Shown piece by piece: positions 53,761 to 63,071 of a DNA stretch of 64,000 nucleotides. A model generated the notes under the pieces. That model saw nothing but the letters and a program-made list of their open reading frames with translations, did no database searches and was not told the origin of the DNA. Both the position numbers and the translations under genes were made by a program. How positions within the stretch are numbered: the first letter of the stretch is position 1; each line of letters opens with the position of its first letter. The stretch is from Flavobacterium segetis (GTDB lineage Bacteria > Bacteroidota > Bacteroidia > Flavobacteriales > Flavobacteriaceae), in assembly GCF_900129575.1 (NCBI RefSeq), contig NZ_FQWE01000003.1, forward strand, positions 310,001 to 374,000. Reading direction: 5' to 3'.

Positions 53761-54033
53761 ATGATGACAAATAAAAATTATACGTCTTACGAGCAAATTG
53801 ATAGAGAACTTGAAATATTAAAAATTGAAAAAGAGATCAGTTATCATAAATTAGTTAGCGGAGTTCAAAAAACTAAAGACAGTTTAACCTCAAAAAACAT
53901 TGTTACAGATTTATTAAGTACTTATAGCTCATCAATTCCTTATGGAGCAATTATATCTACAGCTGTTCCTTTTGTTCTTAATAGAGCTTTACCTTTTGTA
54001 AAAAATTGGTTTAAAAGAAAAAGAGGCAATTAA
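53761..54033 (+). CDS. Small protein of the YtxH operon, function unknown
   Basis: The 90-residue protein begins MMTNKNYTSYEQIDRELEIL, with an acidic helix, a turn and a hydrophobic segment (SSIPYGAIISTAVPFVLNRA, about residues 59-78), ending in basic residues (KNWFKRKRGN). It starts immediately after the holin-like gene and is followed by a terminator that overlaps its last codons. I see no homologous domain. Confidence 0.65.
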   Translation: MMTNKNYTSYEQIDRELEILKIEKEISYHKLVSGVQKTKDSLTSKNIVTDLLSTYSSSIPYGAIISTAVPFVLNRALPFVKNWFKRKRGN

Positions 54034-54046
54034 GCCTCTTTTTTAT
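54020..54046 (+). terminator. Terminator of the YtxH operon
   Basis: AAGAGGC and GCCTCTT pair over seven bp with a four- to five-base loop, followed by TTTTTATT. The stem overlaps the last codons of the 90-residue protein gene. Confidence 0.8.
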
Positions 54047-54056
54047 TGTAAATCGT

Positions 54057-55037
54057 TTACTCTTCATCTTCCGGTTCTTCAGGAGATTCAGGTAATTCGT
54101 AATTACTCTCCCTTTTTCTTTGGTCTTTAGTATTTTTCTTTTTCATTAATTCTCCCACTTGATTAGAGGCACTAAATGAGGCGATCATATTATTTAGCAT
54201 GTCGCTTCCGGCTTGAGGTGAGTTAGGCAATAGAATTAAATTAGAGTTAGCGTCAGCGCCAATAGCCTGCAACGTATCGTAGTGTTGCGTTACTACAATT
54301 AATGCTGATGCTTCTTGAGAATTGATTCCAACTCTGTTTAAAACATCTACACTTTCCACTAGACCTTTGGCAATTTCTCTTCTTTGATTAGCAATCCCTT
54401 GTCCTTGTAATCTTTTGCTTTCTGCCTCAGCCTCCGCTTTAGCAACAATTCTAATTCTAGATGCTTCAGCTTCAAATTCAGCTACCGTTTTTTCTCTATC
54501 AGCAGCATTTATCCTGTTCATAGCATTTTTCACCTGAATATCTGGATCAATATCTGTTACTAGGGTATTAATGATCGTGTAACCGTAAGTGGTCATTGCT
54601 TCATTTAATTCTCTTTTTACAGCTATAGCAATGTCATCTTTACGTTCAAAAACGTCATCTAATTTTAATTTAGGAACTTCTGCACGCACAACATCAAACA
54701 CATAAGAAGTGATTTGATCGTGTGGATATTCTAATTTATAGAATGCATCATAAACAGTTTCTTTGATTACCATAAATTGGACTGAAACTTTTAGTTTAAC
54801 AAAAACATTATCTTTAGTTTTTGTTTCGATAATAACATCTAACTGTTGGATTTTAAGATTTACTCTGCCAGCAATTCGATCAATAAGAGGAATTTTAAGA
54901 TGTAGACCAGATTGTCTTATACTTAGAAATTTTCCAAAACGCTCAATTACTACCGCTGTTTGTTGTTTAACGGTAAAGAATGCCGAGAGTAAAATAAAAA
55001 ATCCAAGTACGGATAGGATAATTAATGTAATGTTCAT
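54057..55037 (-). CDS. SPFH/Band 7 (stomatin-like) membrane protein
   Basis: From the chosen start (MNITLIIL) the protein has 326 residues; eleven upstream codons with a second Met are less convincing. One N-terminal membrane helix (about residues 2-22) is followed by the SPFH domain (about 25-185, TAVVIERFGKFLSIRQSGLH) and a coiled coil (about 185-245, AEAEAESKRLQGQGIANQR), as in QmcA/HflC/stomatin-type proteins that form ring-like assemblies in membranes. The tail is charged (PESPEEPEDEE). It is convergent with the YtxH operon. Confidence 0.88.
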   Translation of the reverse strand: MNITLIILSVLGFFILLSAFFTVKQQTAVVIERFGKFLSIRQSGLHLKIPLIDRIAGRVNLKIQQLDVIIETKTKDNVFVKLKVSVQFMVIKETVYDAFYKLEYPHDQITSYVFDVVRAEVPKLKLDDVFERKDDIAIAVKRELNEAMTTYGYTIINTLVTDIDPDIQVKNAMNRINAADREKTVAEFEAEASRIRIVAKAEAEAESKRLQGQGIANQRREIAKGLVESVDVLNRVGINSQEASALIVVTQHYDTLQAIGADANSNLILLPNSPQAGSDMLNNMIASFSASNQVGELMKKKNTKDQRKRESNYELPESPEEPEDEE

Positions 55038-55212
55038 ATCTCTTGTATTTAAATTTAAGTTAACTGACAATTTACAACAAAAGTTGGGCTTTGTTTGGAA
55101 TACTGCAAAATTTTATGATAAAGATATTAGTTGTCTAAATAATTGATAATGTTTATTTTTGTAGTTTTAATTTAAAGTACGGTGAGACCCTTTACTAATT
55201 GAAATAGTTTGA

Positions 55213-55243
55213 TAAAAAAAGTCCCGTTAAATTCGGGACTTTT
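55213..55243 (-). terminator. Terminator of gltX
   Basis: AAGTCCCG (55219-55226) and CGGGACTT (55234-55241) form an eight-bp GC-rich stem. In the minus direction a run of seven U follows (plus-strand A at 55214-55220). It lies six bp after the gltX stop. Confidence 0.85.
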
Positions 55244-55248
55244 ATATG

Positions 55249-56754
55249 TTATAAGGTATTTATTGTTGTTTTAATTCTATTAATAGTTTCTTCTTTCCCA
55301 ATGATTTCAACGATATCAAATAAATGAGGGCCTTTAAGTGCTCCAACTACACTTAGTCTAAAGGGTTGCATTACTTTACCCATTCCAATTTCGTTTGTTG
55401 TCATCCATTCTTTCACTATTGTTTCAATATTTATAGATGTGAAATCCATAATTTCTTGTAGAACAGAGATTAATTCCTCCATCAATTTAGGTGTTTCGGT
55501 CTTCCAGTTTTTGAGTGCTTTTTCATCATAAACTGTTGGAGCTACAAAAAAGAAGTTACTTAATTCCCAAAATTCTGAAACAAAATGTGCACGTTCTTTG
55601 ATTAAAGAGACAATTTTTATTAATTTTTCTTTTGATATTACTATTCCTTTGTCAATCAAGGTAGGAGTGAAGGCAGAGGCCAAATCTGAATCCGTTTGTT
55701 TGATTAAATATTGATGATTGAACCATTTATTTTTTTCTGGATCAAATTTTGCACCTGCTTTGTGGACTCGATTTATATCAAATGATCGTACTAATTCTTT
55801 TAAAGAAAATAATTCTTTTTCAGTGCCATCATTCCAACCAAGTAGTGCTAAAAAGTTGATAACCGTTTCAGGAAAAAATCCATTTTCTCTATAACCAGAT
55901 GATATTCCTTCGTTTGTTTTCCAATCTAAAGGGAATACAGGAAATCCCATTTTGTCGCCATCGCGTTTTGACAATTTTCCATTTCCAATGGGTTTCATTA
56001 TTAGTGGCAAATGGGCAAATTCTGGCGCTTGCCAATTAAAAGCTCTATACAACAAAACGTGCAGAGGCATTGATGGCAGCCATTCTTCACCACGAATTAC
56101 ATGAGAGGTTTCCATTAAATGGTCATCAATAATATTAGCTAAATGGTACGTTGGCATACCATCACTTTTGAACAGAACTTTGTCATCTAAAAGGTTCGTG
56201 TCGAATTTTACATCTCCACGTATGATGTCATGAAGATGTAAAATTTCATTAACAGGTGTTTTAAACCGAATGACATAATGTTCGCCATTTGTTAATCGTT
56301 GATTGATTTCAGTTTCAGAAATACGTAAAGAAGTGTCAAGTTTCTCTCTGTTGTGATGGTTGTAAATAAATGTTTTTCCTTGTTCCTCTTCCTCTTTTCT
56401 CGCTAATTCTAAATCTTCAGGAGTGTCAAAAGCATAGTAGGCATTTCCTGAAGTGATTAGCTCTTGAGCATATTTTTGATAGATTTCTTTTCGTTCACTT
56501 TGACGATAAGGTCCATGTTTTTCATTTTTTCCAATGGTTTCATCTGGAGCAATACCTAACCAGTTTAAGGCTTCTAAAATATATTCTTCCGCGCCAGCAA
56601 CGAAACGTGCTTGATCCGTATCTTCAATTCTTAGAAAGAAAACTCCATTATTTTTTTTAGCAAACAGATAATTGAAAAGAGCGGTGCGAACTCCACCAAT
56701 ATGTAAAGGTCCAGTTGGACTTGGTGCAAAACGCACCCGAACTTGTTTAGACAT
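55249..56754 (-). CDS. gltX: Glutamate--tRNA ligase
   Basis: From MSKQVRVR the protein has 501 residues. HIGH-type motif FAPSPTGPLHIGG (residues 9-21), the KLSKRDGDKMGF (KMSKS-type, about 268-279) and the zinc-free anticodon-binding helical C-terminus are present, as in discriminating or non-discriminating GluRS. Because glnS is also present in the window, direct Gln-tRNA charging is available and GluRS probably charges only tRNA-Glu. A TATCTTTG promoter lies 15 bp upstream; the Met six codons earlier lies within it and is not used. Confidence 0.96.
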   Translation of the reverse strand: MSKQVRVRFAPSPTGPLHIGGVRTALFNYLFAKKNNGVFFLRIEDTDQARFVAGAEEYILEALNWLGIAPDETIGKNEKHGPYRQSERKEIYQKYAQELITSGNAYYAFDTPEDLELARKEEEEQGKTFIYNHHNREKLDTSLRISETEINQRLTNGEHYVIRFKTPVNEILHLHDIIRGDVKFDTNLLDDKVLFKSDGMPTYHLANIIDDHLMETSHVIRGEEWLPSMPLHVLLYRAFNWQAPEFAHLPLIMKPIGNGKLSKRDGDKMGFPVFPLDWKTNEGISSGYRENGFFPETVINFLALLGWNDGTEKELFSLKELVRSFDINRVHKAGAKFDPEKNKWFNHQYLIKQTDSDLASAFTPTLIDKGIVISKEKLIKIVSLIKERAHFVSEFWELSNFFFVAPTVYDEKALKNWKTETPKLMEELISVLQEIMDFTSINIETIVKEWMTTNEIGMGKVMQPFRLSVVGALKGPHLFDIVEIIGKEETINRIKTTINTL

Positions 56755-56769
56755 TTCTTGATTTTTGTA

Positions 56770-56777
56770 CAAAGATA
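56770..56777 (-). promoter_or_regulatory. Putative -7 element for gltX
   Basis: The minus strand reads TATCTTTG, an exact TAnnTTTG match, 15 bp upstream of the chosen gltX start. Its position supports the ATG at 56754. Confidence 0.5.
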
Positions 56778-56972
56778 CAATTCTAAAAATAAAAGTGATA
56801 CTTCAAAATTAAGCATCTACTAGTGGTGAGTGCGTATTAAAGAACAGTTTTATTCTTAGCGTTATTAAAGGTGCACACTTGGTAAAGACTAATTTTGAGA
56901 GCTAAAAACTCATTCAAATTAAATCATATTAAATTAGTACTTTTAGTGGTTATAAAATCCAAACTATATATT

Positions 56973-59900
56973 GTGGAGCATCAACAAGTTATTTATCAAA
57001 AATTAGAAGCTTTTATAAGGAAATTTTACACAAATAAGCTCATTCGCGGCTGTATTTTTTTTGTTGGATTAGGCTTGTTGTATTTTTTATTTACGCTATT
57101 CATTGAATACTTCTTGTGGTTAAAGCCTGCGGCAAGAGCAATTTTATTTTGGTGCTTTATTGTTGTTGAATCACTTTTGATGTTTCGATTTATTATGTTT
57201 CCAATATTTAAGTTGCTTAAATTTAAAAAAGGAATAAACCACAATGAAGCGTCTTCAATTATAGGAAAACATTTTGGTGAGGTAAGTGATAAGTTAACTA
57301 ATTTCTTGCAATTGGCCAATCCGTTAGAACAAAGTGTAAAATCAGAATTGATTAGTGCTTCAATTGATCAAAGAGCAAAATTATTACAGCCTATTCCTTT
57401 TAATAATGCCATTGATTTTAAAGGGAATAAGAAATATGTTTCAGTGGTTATAGTGCCTGTAATTTTATTTGCTTTATTCTATTTTTCAGGTAATGGTAAT
57501 GTGATTTCTCAAAGTCTTAACAGAGTAGTAAATTACAATAATGTTTTTGTTGCACCTGCTCCATTTAATTTTGTGGTCTTAAACTCGAAGCTTGAAACTG
57601 AAGAAGGTAAAGATTTTGCAATTAAAATCAAGACTATTGGTAAAATGGTTCCTGAAGATGTATTGATTTACGTAGGGAAGGAGAGCTATTTTATGGAGTC
57701 TTCGAAGGCTGGAGAGTTTGAATTTAAGGTGTCAAAACCCAATCAGAATATTGTTTTTCATTTAGAGGCAAATTCTGTATCGTCGCAAGATTACATATTG
57801 AAAGTTGTGTCTGTTCCGTCGGTTGTTAATTTTGAAATGCTTCTTAACTTTCCAAATTATTTAAGTAGGAAGGCGGAGATTATCAAAGGAACTGGCAATG
57901 CAGTTATTCCGGAAGGGACAAGAGTATCTTGGAAAATAAGTACTCAAAATACTGATAAAATCACATGGGACGACGGTAATTCTATTTTATCATTTCGAAA
58001 GCAAGAAAACAAGTTTAGTTTATCAAAGGTAATTATACAAAACGCAGATTATCAAATAAATACATCTAATTTTAATGTTACAGGTTTTGAAAAATTTAAT
58101 TATCAATTATCTATTGTTAAAGATCAGTATCCTACAATTAATGTTAGAAATGTGCCAGATAGTTTGAAGGTTGGAAATAATTTTGTGTTGGGTCAAATAG
58201 CCGATGACTATGGTTTTTCAAAGTTGCAGGTTGTTTACTATCAAAAAGGAAAGGAGACCCAAGCAAGGCGTGGAACAATTGGAATCAAGAATGCATCTTT
58301 TGATCAGTTTGTCTTTTCTTTTCCTAGTAATTTATTAGTTGAGAAAGGTGTGGCTTATGAATATTATTTCGAAATATTTGACAATGATGCAGTACATAAT
58401 TATAAAAGTGCAAAGTCAATTGTTTTTTCCAATCGTGTTAGTACAGATGAAGAAAAGCAAGATTTAATATTGGAGCAGCAAAATGAAAATATAAAAGGAT
58501 TAGAAAAAACTTTAAAAACTCAAGATAAGCAAAATTTTGAGATAGAAAAGTTACAACGTTTAGGAAAGGAAAAAGAGTCTTTTGATTTTAAAGATCAGCA
58601 AAAAATCAATGATTTCATTAATCGTCAAAATAAGCAAGATGATATGATGAAAGAATTTGCAAAAAAAGTAAATGAAAATTTAGAAAAATTTAAAACCGAT
58701 TCAAATGACGCTGATAAAAAAGAGTTACAAAAACGATTAGAAAAGGTCGAACAAGAATTGGAGAAAAATAAGAAACTATTAGATGAATTAAAGGATCTTA
58801 ACAATAAAATAAAAGAGGAGCAATTATTAGATAAATTAGGTCAATTCAAACAGAATAGCAAAAACCAAACTAAAAGTCTTGAGCAGTTAGTGGAGCTTAC
58901 TAAAAAGTTTTATGTAGAAAAGAAATCTAAACAAATCGCTGATAAATTAGATAATCTTGCTAAAAAGCAGGATGATTTGAGTAATGAATTAATGCGAGCT
59001 GACGTCAAAAAGCAAGAGATTGTTAATGCTGAGTTTGATAAAATAAAGGAAAGTTTGGATGAGTTAAAAAAAGAGAATAAGGATTTAAAAACTCCAATTG
59101 ACCTTCCTGATGATACTTCAAAAGAGAAGAGTACAGAGCAAGATTTGAACAAAGCGATTGAAGAATTAAAGAAGGACAATAAGGCGAATGCTAAGTTAAA
59201 ACAGAAAAGTGCAGCAAAAAAAATGAAGGAGATGGCTCAAAAAATGTCGGAAAGCATGGAGAGTTCAGAGATGGAACAGTTGCAAGAAGATGTTGCAATG
59301 ATGCGTCAAGTTCTCGATAATCTTTTAGCTTTTTCCTTATCTCAGGAAGACTTAATGAAACAGTTTAGAAAATTTAAATCAGGTTCTCCTGCCTTTAATA
59401 AAAATATTAGAACACAGCAAGATTTGAAGTTGCAGTTTAAACATGTTGATGATAGTTTGTTTGCAATGTCATTACGTAATCCTAAAATTGCTGAGGACAT
59501 TACGAAGGAAATAGGGAATGTAATTTATAATGTTGATAAATCGCTTAGTAGTTTTGCTGATGCGCAAGTTTCAAGAGGATTGTCTCATCAGCAATATACT
59601 GTGGCTGCAGCAAATAAATTAGCTGATTTTTTAAGTAATATTTTGTCAAAGATGCAAATGCAAATGTCGGGCATTGGAAAACCAAAACCAGGACAAGGGG
59701 ATGGGATGCAGTTACCAGATATTATTAAGAAACAAGGAGCGCTAGGAGATAAGATCAAGAATGGAATAGAAAAAGGTAAGAAACCTGGTGATGGAGAAAA
59801 AGGTAAAGATGGCACGCGGGGCAGTAATGGTGATGGAGGAAAAGAGGGTGAAAGTGGCGAAGGTGATGCTGAGGCCATAATGAAAATATATAAAGAGCAA

Positions 59901-60269
59901 AGAGAGTTGCGAGAATCGTTACAAAACGAACTCGAAAAAAATGGTCTCGGGGGCAATGGTCAAAGCGCTTTAGAGAAAATGAAGCAATTAGAAAAAGAGA
60001 TACTAAATAAGGGATTTAAAAATGAAACGTTGCAAAGAATATTAAACATCAAACAAGATTTATTAAAACTAGATTCAGCATTGCAAAAGCAAGGCGAGGA
60101 AAATAAGCGGCAGGCTGAAGGTAATAAAAAAGAGTTTGAAAATAGGTCAAACGCATTACCTCCTGTATTAATAGATTATTTAAACAGTATCGAAATATTA
60201 AATAGACAATCATTACCTTTGCGCTCGAATTTTAATCAAAAAGTTCAAGAATATTTCAATAAAAAATGA
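56973..60269 (+). CDS. DUF4175-family giant membrane-anchored coiled-coil protein
   Basis: Starting at GTG 56973 (VEHQQVIYQKLEAF) the protein has 1098 residues; the GTG start is preferred over a TTG 26 codons upstream because the intervening residues look unlike the family. Three hydrophobic segments occur near the N-terminus (about residues 27-48, 58-80 and 157-175), then beta-rich sequence to about 540, then a very long Lys/Glu-rich coiled coil (about 540-850) and a Gly/Lys-rich low-complexity segment (KGKKPGDGEKGKDGTRGSNG, about 975-994). I recognise DUF4175, a Bacteroidota family of unknown function. It overlaps ybeY by four bp. Confidence 0.85.
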   Translation: MEHQQVIYQKLEAFIRKFYTNKLIRGCIFFVGLGLLYFLFTLFIEYFLWLKPAARAILFWCFIVVESLLMFRFIMFPIFKLLKFKKGINHNEASSIIGKHFGEVSDKLTNFLQLANPLEQSVKSELISASIDQRAKLLQPIPFNNAIDFKGNKKYVSVVIVPVILFALFYFSGNGNVISQSLNRVVNYNNVFVAPAPFNFVVLNSKLETEEGKDFAIKIKTIGKMVPEDVLIYVGKESYFMESSKAGEFEFKVSKPNQNIVFHLEANSVSSQDYILKVVSVPSVVNFEMLLNFPNYLSRKAEIIKGTGNAVIPEGTRVSWKISTQNTDKITWDDGNSILSFRKQENKFSLSKVIIQNADYQINTSNFNVTGFEKFNYQLSIVKDQYPTINVRNVPDSLKVGNNFVLGQIADDYGFSKLQVVYYQKGKETQARRGTIGIKNASFDQFVFSFPSNLLVEKGVAYEYYFEIFDNDAVHNYKSAKSIVFSNRVSTDEEKQDLILEQQNENIKGLEKTLKTQDKQNFEIEKLQRLGKEKESFDFKDQQKINDFINRQNKQDDMMKEFAKKVNENLEKFKTDSNDADKKELQKRLEKVEQELEKNKKLLDELKDLNNKIKEEQLLDKLGQFKQNSKNQTKSLEQLVELTKKFYVEKKSKQIADKLDNLAKKQDDLSNELMRADVKKQEIVNAEFDKIKESLDELKKENKDLKTPIDLPDDTSKEKSTEQDLNKAIEELKKDNKANAKLKQKSAAKKMKEMAQKMSESMESSEMEQLQEDVAMMRQVLDNLLAFSLSQEDLMKQFRKFKSGSPAFNKNIRTQQDLKLQFKHVDDSLFAMSLRNPKIAEDITKEIGNVIYNVDKSLSSFADAQVSRGLSHQQYTVAAANKLADFLSNILSKMQMQMSGIGKPKPGQGDGMQLPDIIKKQGALGDKIKNGIEKGKKPGDGEKGKDGTRGSNGDGGKEGESGEGDAEAIMKIYKEQRELRESLQNELEKNGLGGNGQSALEKMKQLEKEILNKGFKNETLQRILNIKQDLLKLDSALQKQGEENKRQAEGNKKEFENRSNALPPVLIDYLNSIEILNRQSLPLRSNFNQKVQEYFNKK

Positions 60270-60688
60270 TCAATTTTAATTACGAGACAGATTTTAATTT
60301 AGATAACGAAGAGGCGATTGCTGCTTGGTTGTCAGGTGTGATTCTTTCAGAAAATAAAAAAGAAGGAGAAATCAGCTATATTTTTTGTGATGATGAATAC
60401 TTGCACAAAATAAATTTAGAGTATTTAAAGCACGATACTCTTACCGATGTCATAAGTTTTGATTATACGATGGGAAACGAAATTAGTGGTGATTGTTTCA
60501 TTTCTATTGAAAGAGTGAAAGACAACGCTTTTGACTTTAACGTTCCTTTTGACGAGGAATTGAAACGTGTGTTGGTACATGGTATATTGCATTATTGCGG
60601 TTACAAAGATAAAGGAGAGGTCGAAGAAATACTAATGCGAAGTAAAGAAGACGAAAAAATTATGTTGTTCCACGTGGAACGAGAATGA
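60266..60688 (+). CDS. ybeY: Endoribonuclease YbeY (rRNA maturation)
   Basis: The 140-residue protein belongs to the YbeY family, which processes 16S rRNA and takes part in ribosome quality control. The metal-binding motif H-x3-H-x5-H reads H105-G-I-L-H109-Y-C-G-Y-K-D115, so the third His is an Asp. This is a known variant in Bacteroidota as far as I recall. A TDVISFDY segment (about residues 65-72) is present. Its ATG overlaps the DUF4175 stop, and its 3' end contains a parS-type palindrome (60666-60681). Confidence 0.9.
   Translation: MINFNYETDFNLDNEEAIAAWLSGVILSENKKEGEISYIFCDDEYLHKINLEYLKHDTLTDVISFDYTMGNEISGDCFISIERVKDNAFDFNVPFDEELKRVLVHGILHYCGYKDKGEVEEILMRSKEDEKIMLFHVERE
60666..60681. 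promoter_or_regulatory. parS-type ParB-binding palindrome, site 1
   Basis: TGTTCCACGTGGAACG contains the perfect 14-bp palindrome GTTCCACGTGGAAC, close to the chromosomal parS consensus TGTTNCACGTGAAACA. It lies within the 3' end of ybeY, so coding and site constraints overlap. Confidence 0.75.
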
Positions 60689-60711
60689 TATTTTCTTATA
60701 ATTAAATAAAA

Positions 60712-60727
60712 TGTTTCACGTGGAACA
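60712..60727. promoter_or_regulatory. parS-type ParB-binding palindrome, site 2
   Basis: TGTTTCACGTGGAACA matches the parS consensus at all but one position. It lies in the 133-bp ybeY-mnmG gap, 46 bp from site 1. Confidence 0.8.
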
Positions 60728-60754
60728 TTCATGATAAATTGGAATAGATTTTTT

Positions 60755-60770
60755 TGTTTCACGTGGAACA
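60755..60770. promoter_or_regulatory. parS-type ParB-binding palindrome, site 3
   Basis: TGTTTCACGTGGAACA is identical to site 2, 43 bp further right. Three sites in 105 bp is far above chance for a 16-mer. Confidence 0.8.
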
Positions 60771-60821
60771 AAACAGCACTACAAAATAACAACCCGCATT
60801 TGGGTTAATTTATATAAAAAA

Positions 60822-62693
60822 ATGTTTCTAGAAGAATATGATGTAATAGTCGTTGGTGCCGGTCACGCTGGTTCGGAGGCTGCAGCAGCGGCGGCAAACT
60901 TGGGTTCAAAAACTTTATTGGTCACCATGAGTTTGCAAAATATAGCGCAAATGTCTTGCAACCCTGCAATGGGCGGTATTGCAAAAGGACAAATCGTACG
61001 TGAAATTGATGCCCTTGGCGGTTATTCTGGTATAGTATCAGATAGGACGGCAATTCAGTTTAAAATGTTGAATAAATCAAAAGGTCCTGCTATGTGGTCT
61101 CCAAGAGTTCAAAGCGATCGTATGCGTTTTGCAGAAGAATGGCGAATGATGTTAGAGGGAACACCTAATCTTGATTTTTATCAGGAGATGGTAAAGGGCC
61201 TAATAATCGAAAACGGAAGAGTCAAAGGTATACGTACTTCTCTAGGATTAGAGATTAGATCAAAGTCCGTTGTTTTAACTAATGGAACTTTTTTGAATGG
61301 TTTGATTCATATTGGCGAAAAGCAATTTGGTGGTGGAAGAGCTGGCGAAACTGCATCGCATGGAATAACTGAGGATTTAATTGCCGTAGGTTTTGAGGCG
61401 GGTCGAATGAAAACAGGAACTCCGCCCAGAGTAGATGGCCGCTCATTAGATTACTCTAAAATGAACGAAGAAAAGGGTGACGCAAAACCGGATAAGTTCT
61501 CTTATTCTGATGTTACTTCGCCATTAATTCAGCAGCGTTCTTGTCATATGACTTACACTTCTTTAGCAGTGCATGATGTGTTAAGAGAAGGTTTTGATCG
61601 TTCACCAATGTTTAATGGTAGAATTAAAAGTTTAGGTCCAAGATATTGTCCTTCAATAGAAGATAAAATTAATCGTTTTGCCGATAAAGAAAGACATCAA
61701 TTATTTATAGAACCTGAGGGGTGGAAAACTTGTGAGGTATATGTAAATGGATTTTCAACATCATTACCCGAGGACATCCAATTTAAAGCTTTGCGTAGCG
61801 TTGTCGGTTTTGAAAAAGTAAAATTTTTTAGACCAGGTTATGCAATTGAATATGATTATTTTCCGCCCACGCAGTTGAAACATACTTTAGAAACGAAGCT
61901 AATTGAGGGATTGTATTTCGCTGGTCAGATTAATGGGACAACTGGTTATGAAGAGGCAGCTTCACAAGGGCTGATGGCAGGAATCAATGCACATTTAAAA
62001 ATCAATGAAAAAGCACCTTTGATTTTAAAGAGAGATGAAGCGTACATTGGTGTTCTAATAGACGATTTAATTACTAAGGGAACTGATGAACCTTACAGAA
62101 TGTTTACGTCTCGTGCCGAGTATAGAACATTATTGCGACAAGACAATGCTGATTTCAGGTTGACACCGATGTCGCATGAAATAGGCTTAGCGTCAGAAAA
62201 GCGCTTGCGTAGAATGGAACACAAATTAAACGAAAGCGAAAAAATGGTTTCGTTTTTTAGAGAAACTAGTGTTTCTGTCGCGGAGGCAAATCCAGTTTTA
62301 GAAGCAAAAGAAACAGCGTTAATTACACAAGGTGACAAAATGTTTAAGGTTTTCTCGCGTCCGCAAATTGATATAGATGATATGTTGAAGTTTGATAAGG
62401 TAAGGGATTATATTGCTGATAACGATTTAGATCAAGAAATAATTGAGCAAGCAGAAATACAAGTTAAGTATTCGGGTTATATCGAAAAGGAGAGAAACAA
62501 CGCTGATAAATTACTTCGATTAGAAGATGTTAAAATCCCAGATAATTTTGATTATGATAAAGTTAAATCAATGTCGATAGAAGCAAAGCAAAAACTTAAT
62601 AAGATACGTCCAGTTACAATTTCGCAAGCTTCCAGGATTAGTGGAGTTTCTCCAAGTGACGTTTCGGTACTACTGATTTATATGGGACGGTAA
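60822..62693 (+). CDS. mnmG: tRNA uridine 5-carboxymethylaminomethyl modification enzyme MnmG (GidA)
   Basis: The 623-residue FAD enzyme works with MnmE to add the carboxymethylaminomethyl group at wobble uridine 34 of tRNA. The Rossmann FAD motif is VVGAGHAGSEAAAAAANLG (residues 10-28), followed by SCNPAMGGIAKGQIVREIDA (about 46-65), GTPPRVDGRS (about 200-209) and the C-terminal helical domain. Length matches the family (about 620-630). mnmG is next to oriC in many bacteria; here three parS-type sites sit directly upstream and one downstream. Confidence 0.97.
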   Translation: MFLEEYDVIVVGAGHAGSEAAAAAANLGSKTLLVTMSLQNIAQMSCNPAMGGIAKGQIVREIDALGGYSGIVSDRTAIQFKMLNKSKGPAMWSPRVQSDRMRFAEEWRMMLEGTPNLDFYQEMVKGLIIENGRVKGIRTSLGLEIRSKSVVLTNGTFLNGLIHIGEKQFGGGRAGETASHGITEDLIAVGFEAGRMKTGTPPRVDGRSLDYSKMNEEKGDAKPDKFSYSDVTSPLIQQRSCHMTYTSLAVHDVLREGFDRSPMFNGRIKSLGPRYCPSIEDKINRFADKERHQLFIEPEGWKTCEVYVNGFSTSLPEDIQFKALRSVVGFEKVKFFRPGYAIEYDYFPPTQLKHTLETKLIEGLYFAGQINGTTGYEEAASQGLMAGINAHLKINEKAPLILKRDEAYIGVLIDDLITKGTDEPYRMFTSRAEYRTLLRQDNADFRLTPMSHEIGLASEKRLRRMEHKLNESEKMVSFFRETSVSVAEANPVLEAKETALITQGDKMFKVFSRPQIDIDDMLKFDKVRDYIADNDLDQEIIEQAEIQVKYSGYIEKERNNADKLLRLEDVKIPDNFDYDKVKSMSIEAKQKLNKIRPVTISQASRISGVSPSDVSVLLIYMGR

Positions 62694-62696
62694 TTG

Positions 62697-62808
62697 TGTT
62701 ATCGGTTTTCTGTTTTCTGTTATCGGTTGTCTGTTATCGGTTGTCTGTTATCGGTTGTCGGTTGTCTGATATCGGTTGTCTGATATCGGTTGTCTGTTAT
62801 CGGTTTTT
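62697..62808. repeat. Tandem 14-bp repeat downstream of mnmG
   Basis: Four bases after the mnmG stop begins an array of the 14-bp unit TGTTATCGGTTGTC with about seven to eight imperfect copies, including variants TGATATCGGTTGTC and GGTTTTCTG. No hairpin or reading frame is evident; the pattern fits a microsatellite-like or slippage-generated repeat. Confidence 0.85.
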
Positions 62809-62944
62809 AATAGTCCGATAGAGATACCTTCTAACTGTCACAACTTATAAATTGTTTACATGTTTATATTTGTTATCAATTTGAATATGGACATTAGGGT
62901 ATTCCGATAATTTTTATGATCTCAATCCCATTTCCAAAATCAAT

Positions 62945-62960
62945 TGTTCCACGTGAAACT
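62945..62960. promoter_or_regulatory. parS-type ParB-binding palindrome, site 4
   Basis: TGTTCCACGTGAAACT matches the parS consensus at all but the last base. It lies in the 378-bp gap between mnmG and the methyltransferase gene, which otherwise holds only the tandem repeat and AT-rich sequence. Confidence 0.75.
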
Positions 62961-63071
62961 TCGTCCTTAACCATTGCTATTACAGGGAAATCAAAAATAT
63001 AATATATTGAAAAATTTAAATTATGTTTTTATTAAATACTTTAAAATTAAGTCCAATAGAAAAAACAATAA

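Noticed and set aside
57026..57319. Minus-strand open frames inside the DUF4175 gene (also at 58910-59179 and 59588-59956)
   Set aside because: Antisense shadows of a long Lys/Glu-rich coding region; no independent evidence.
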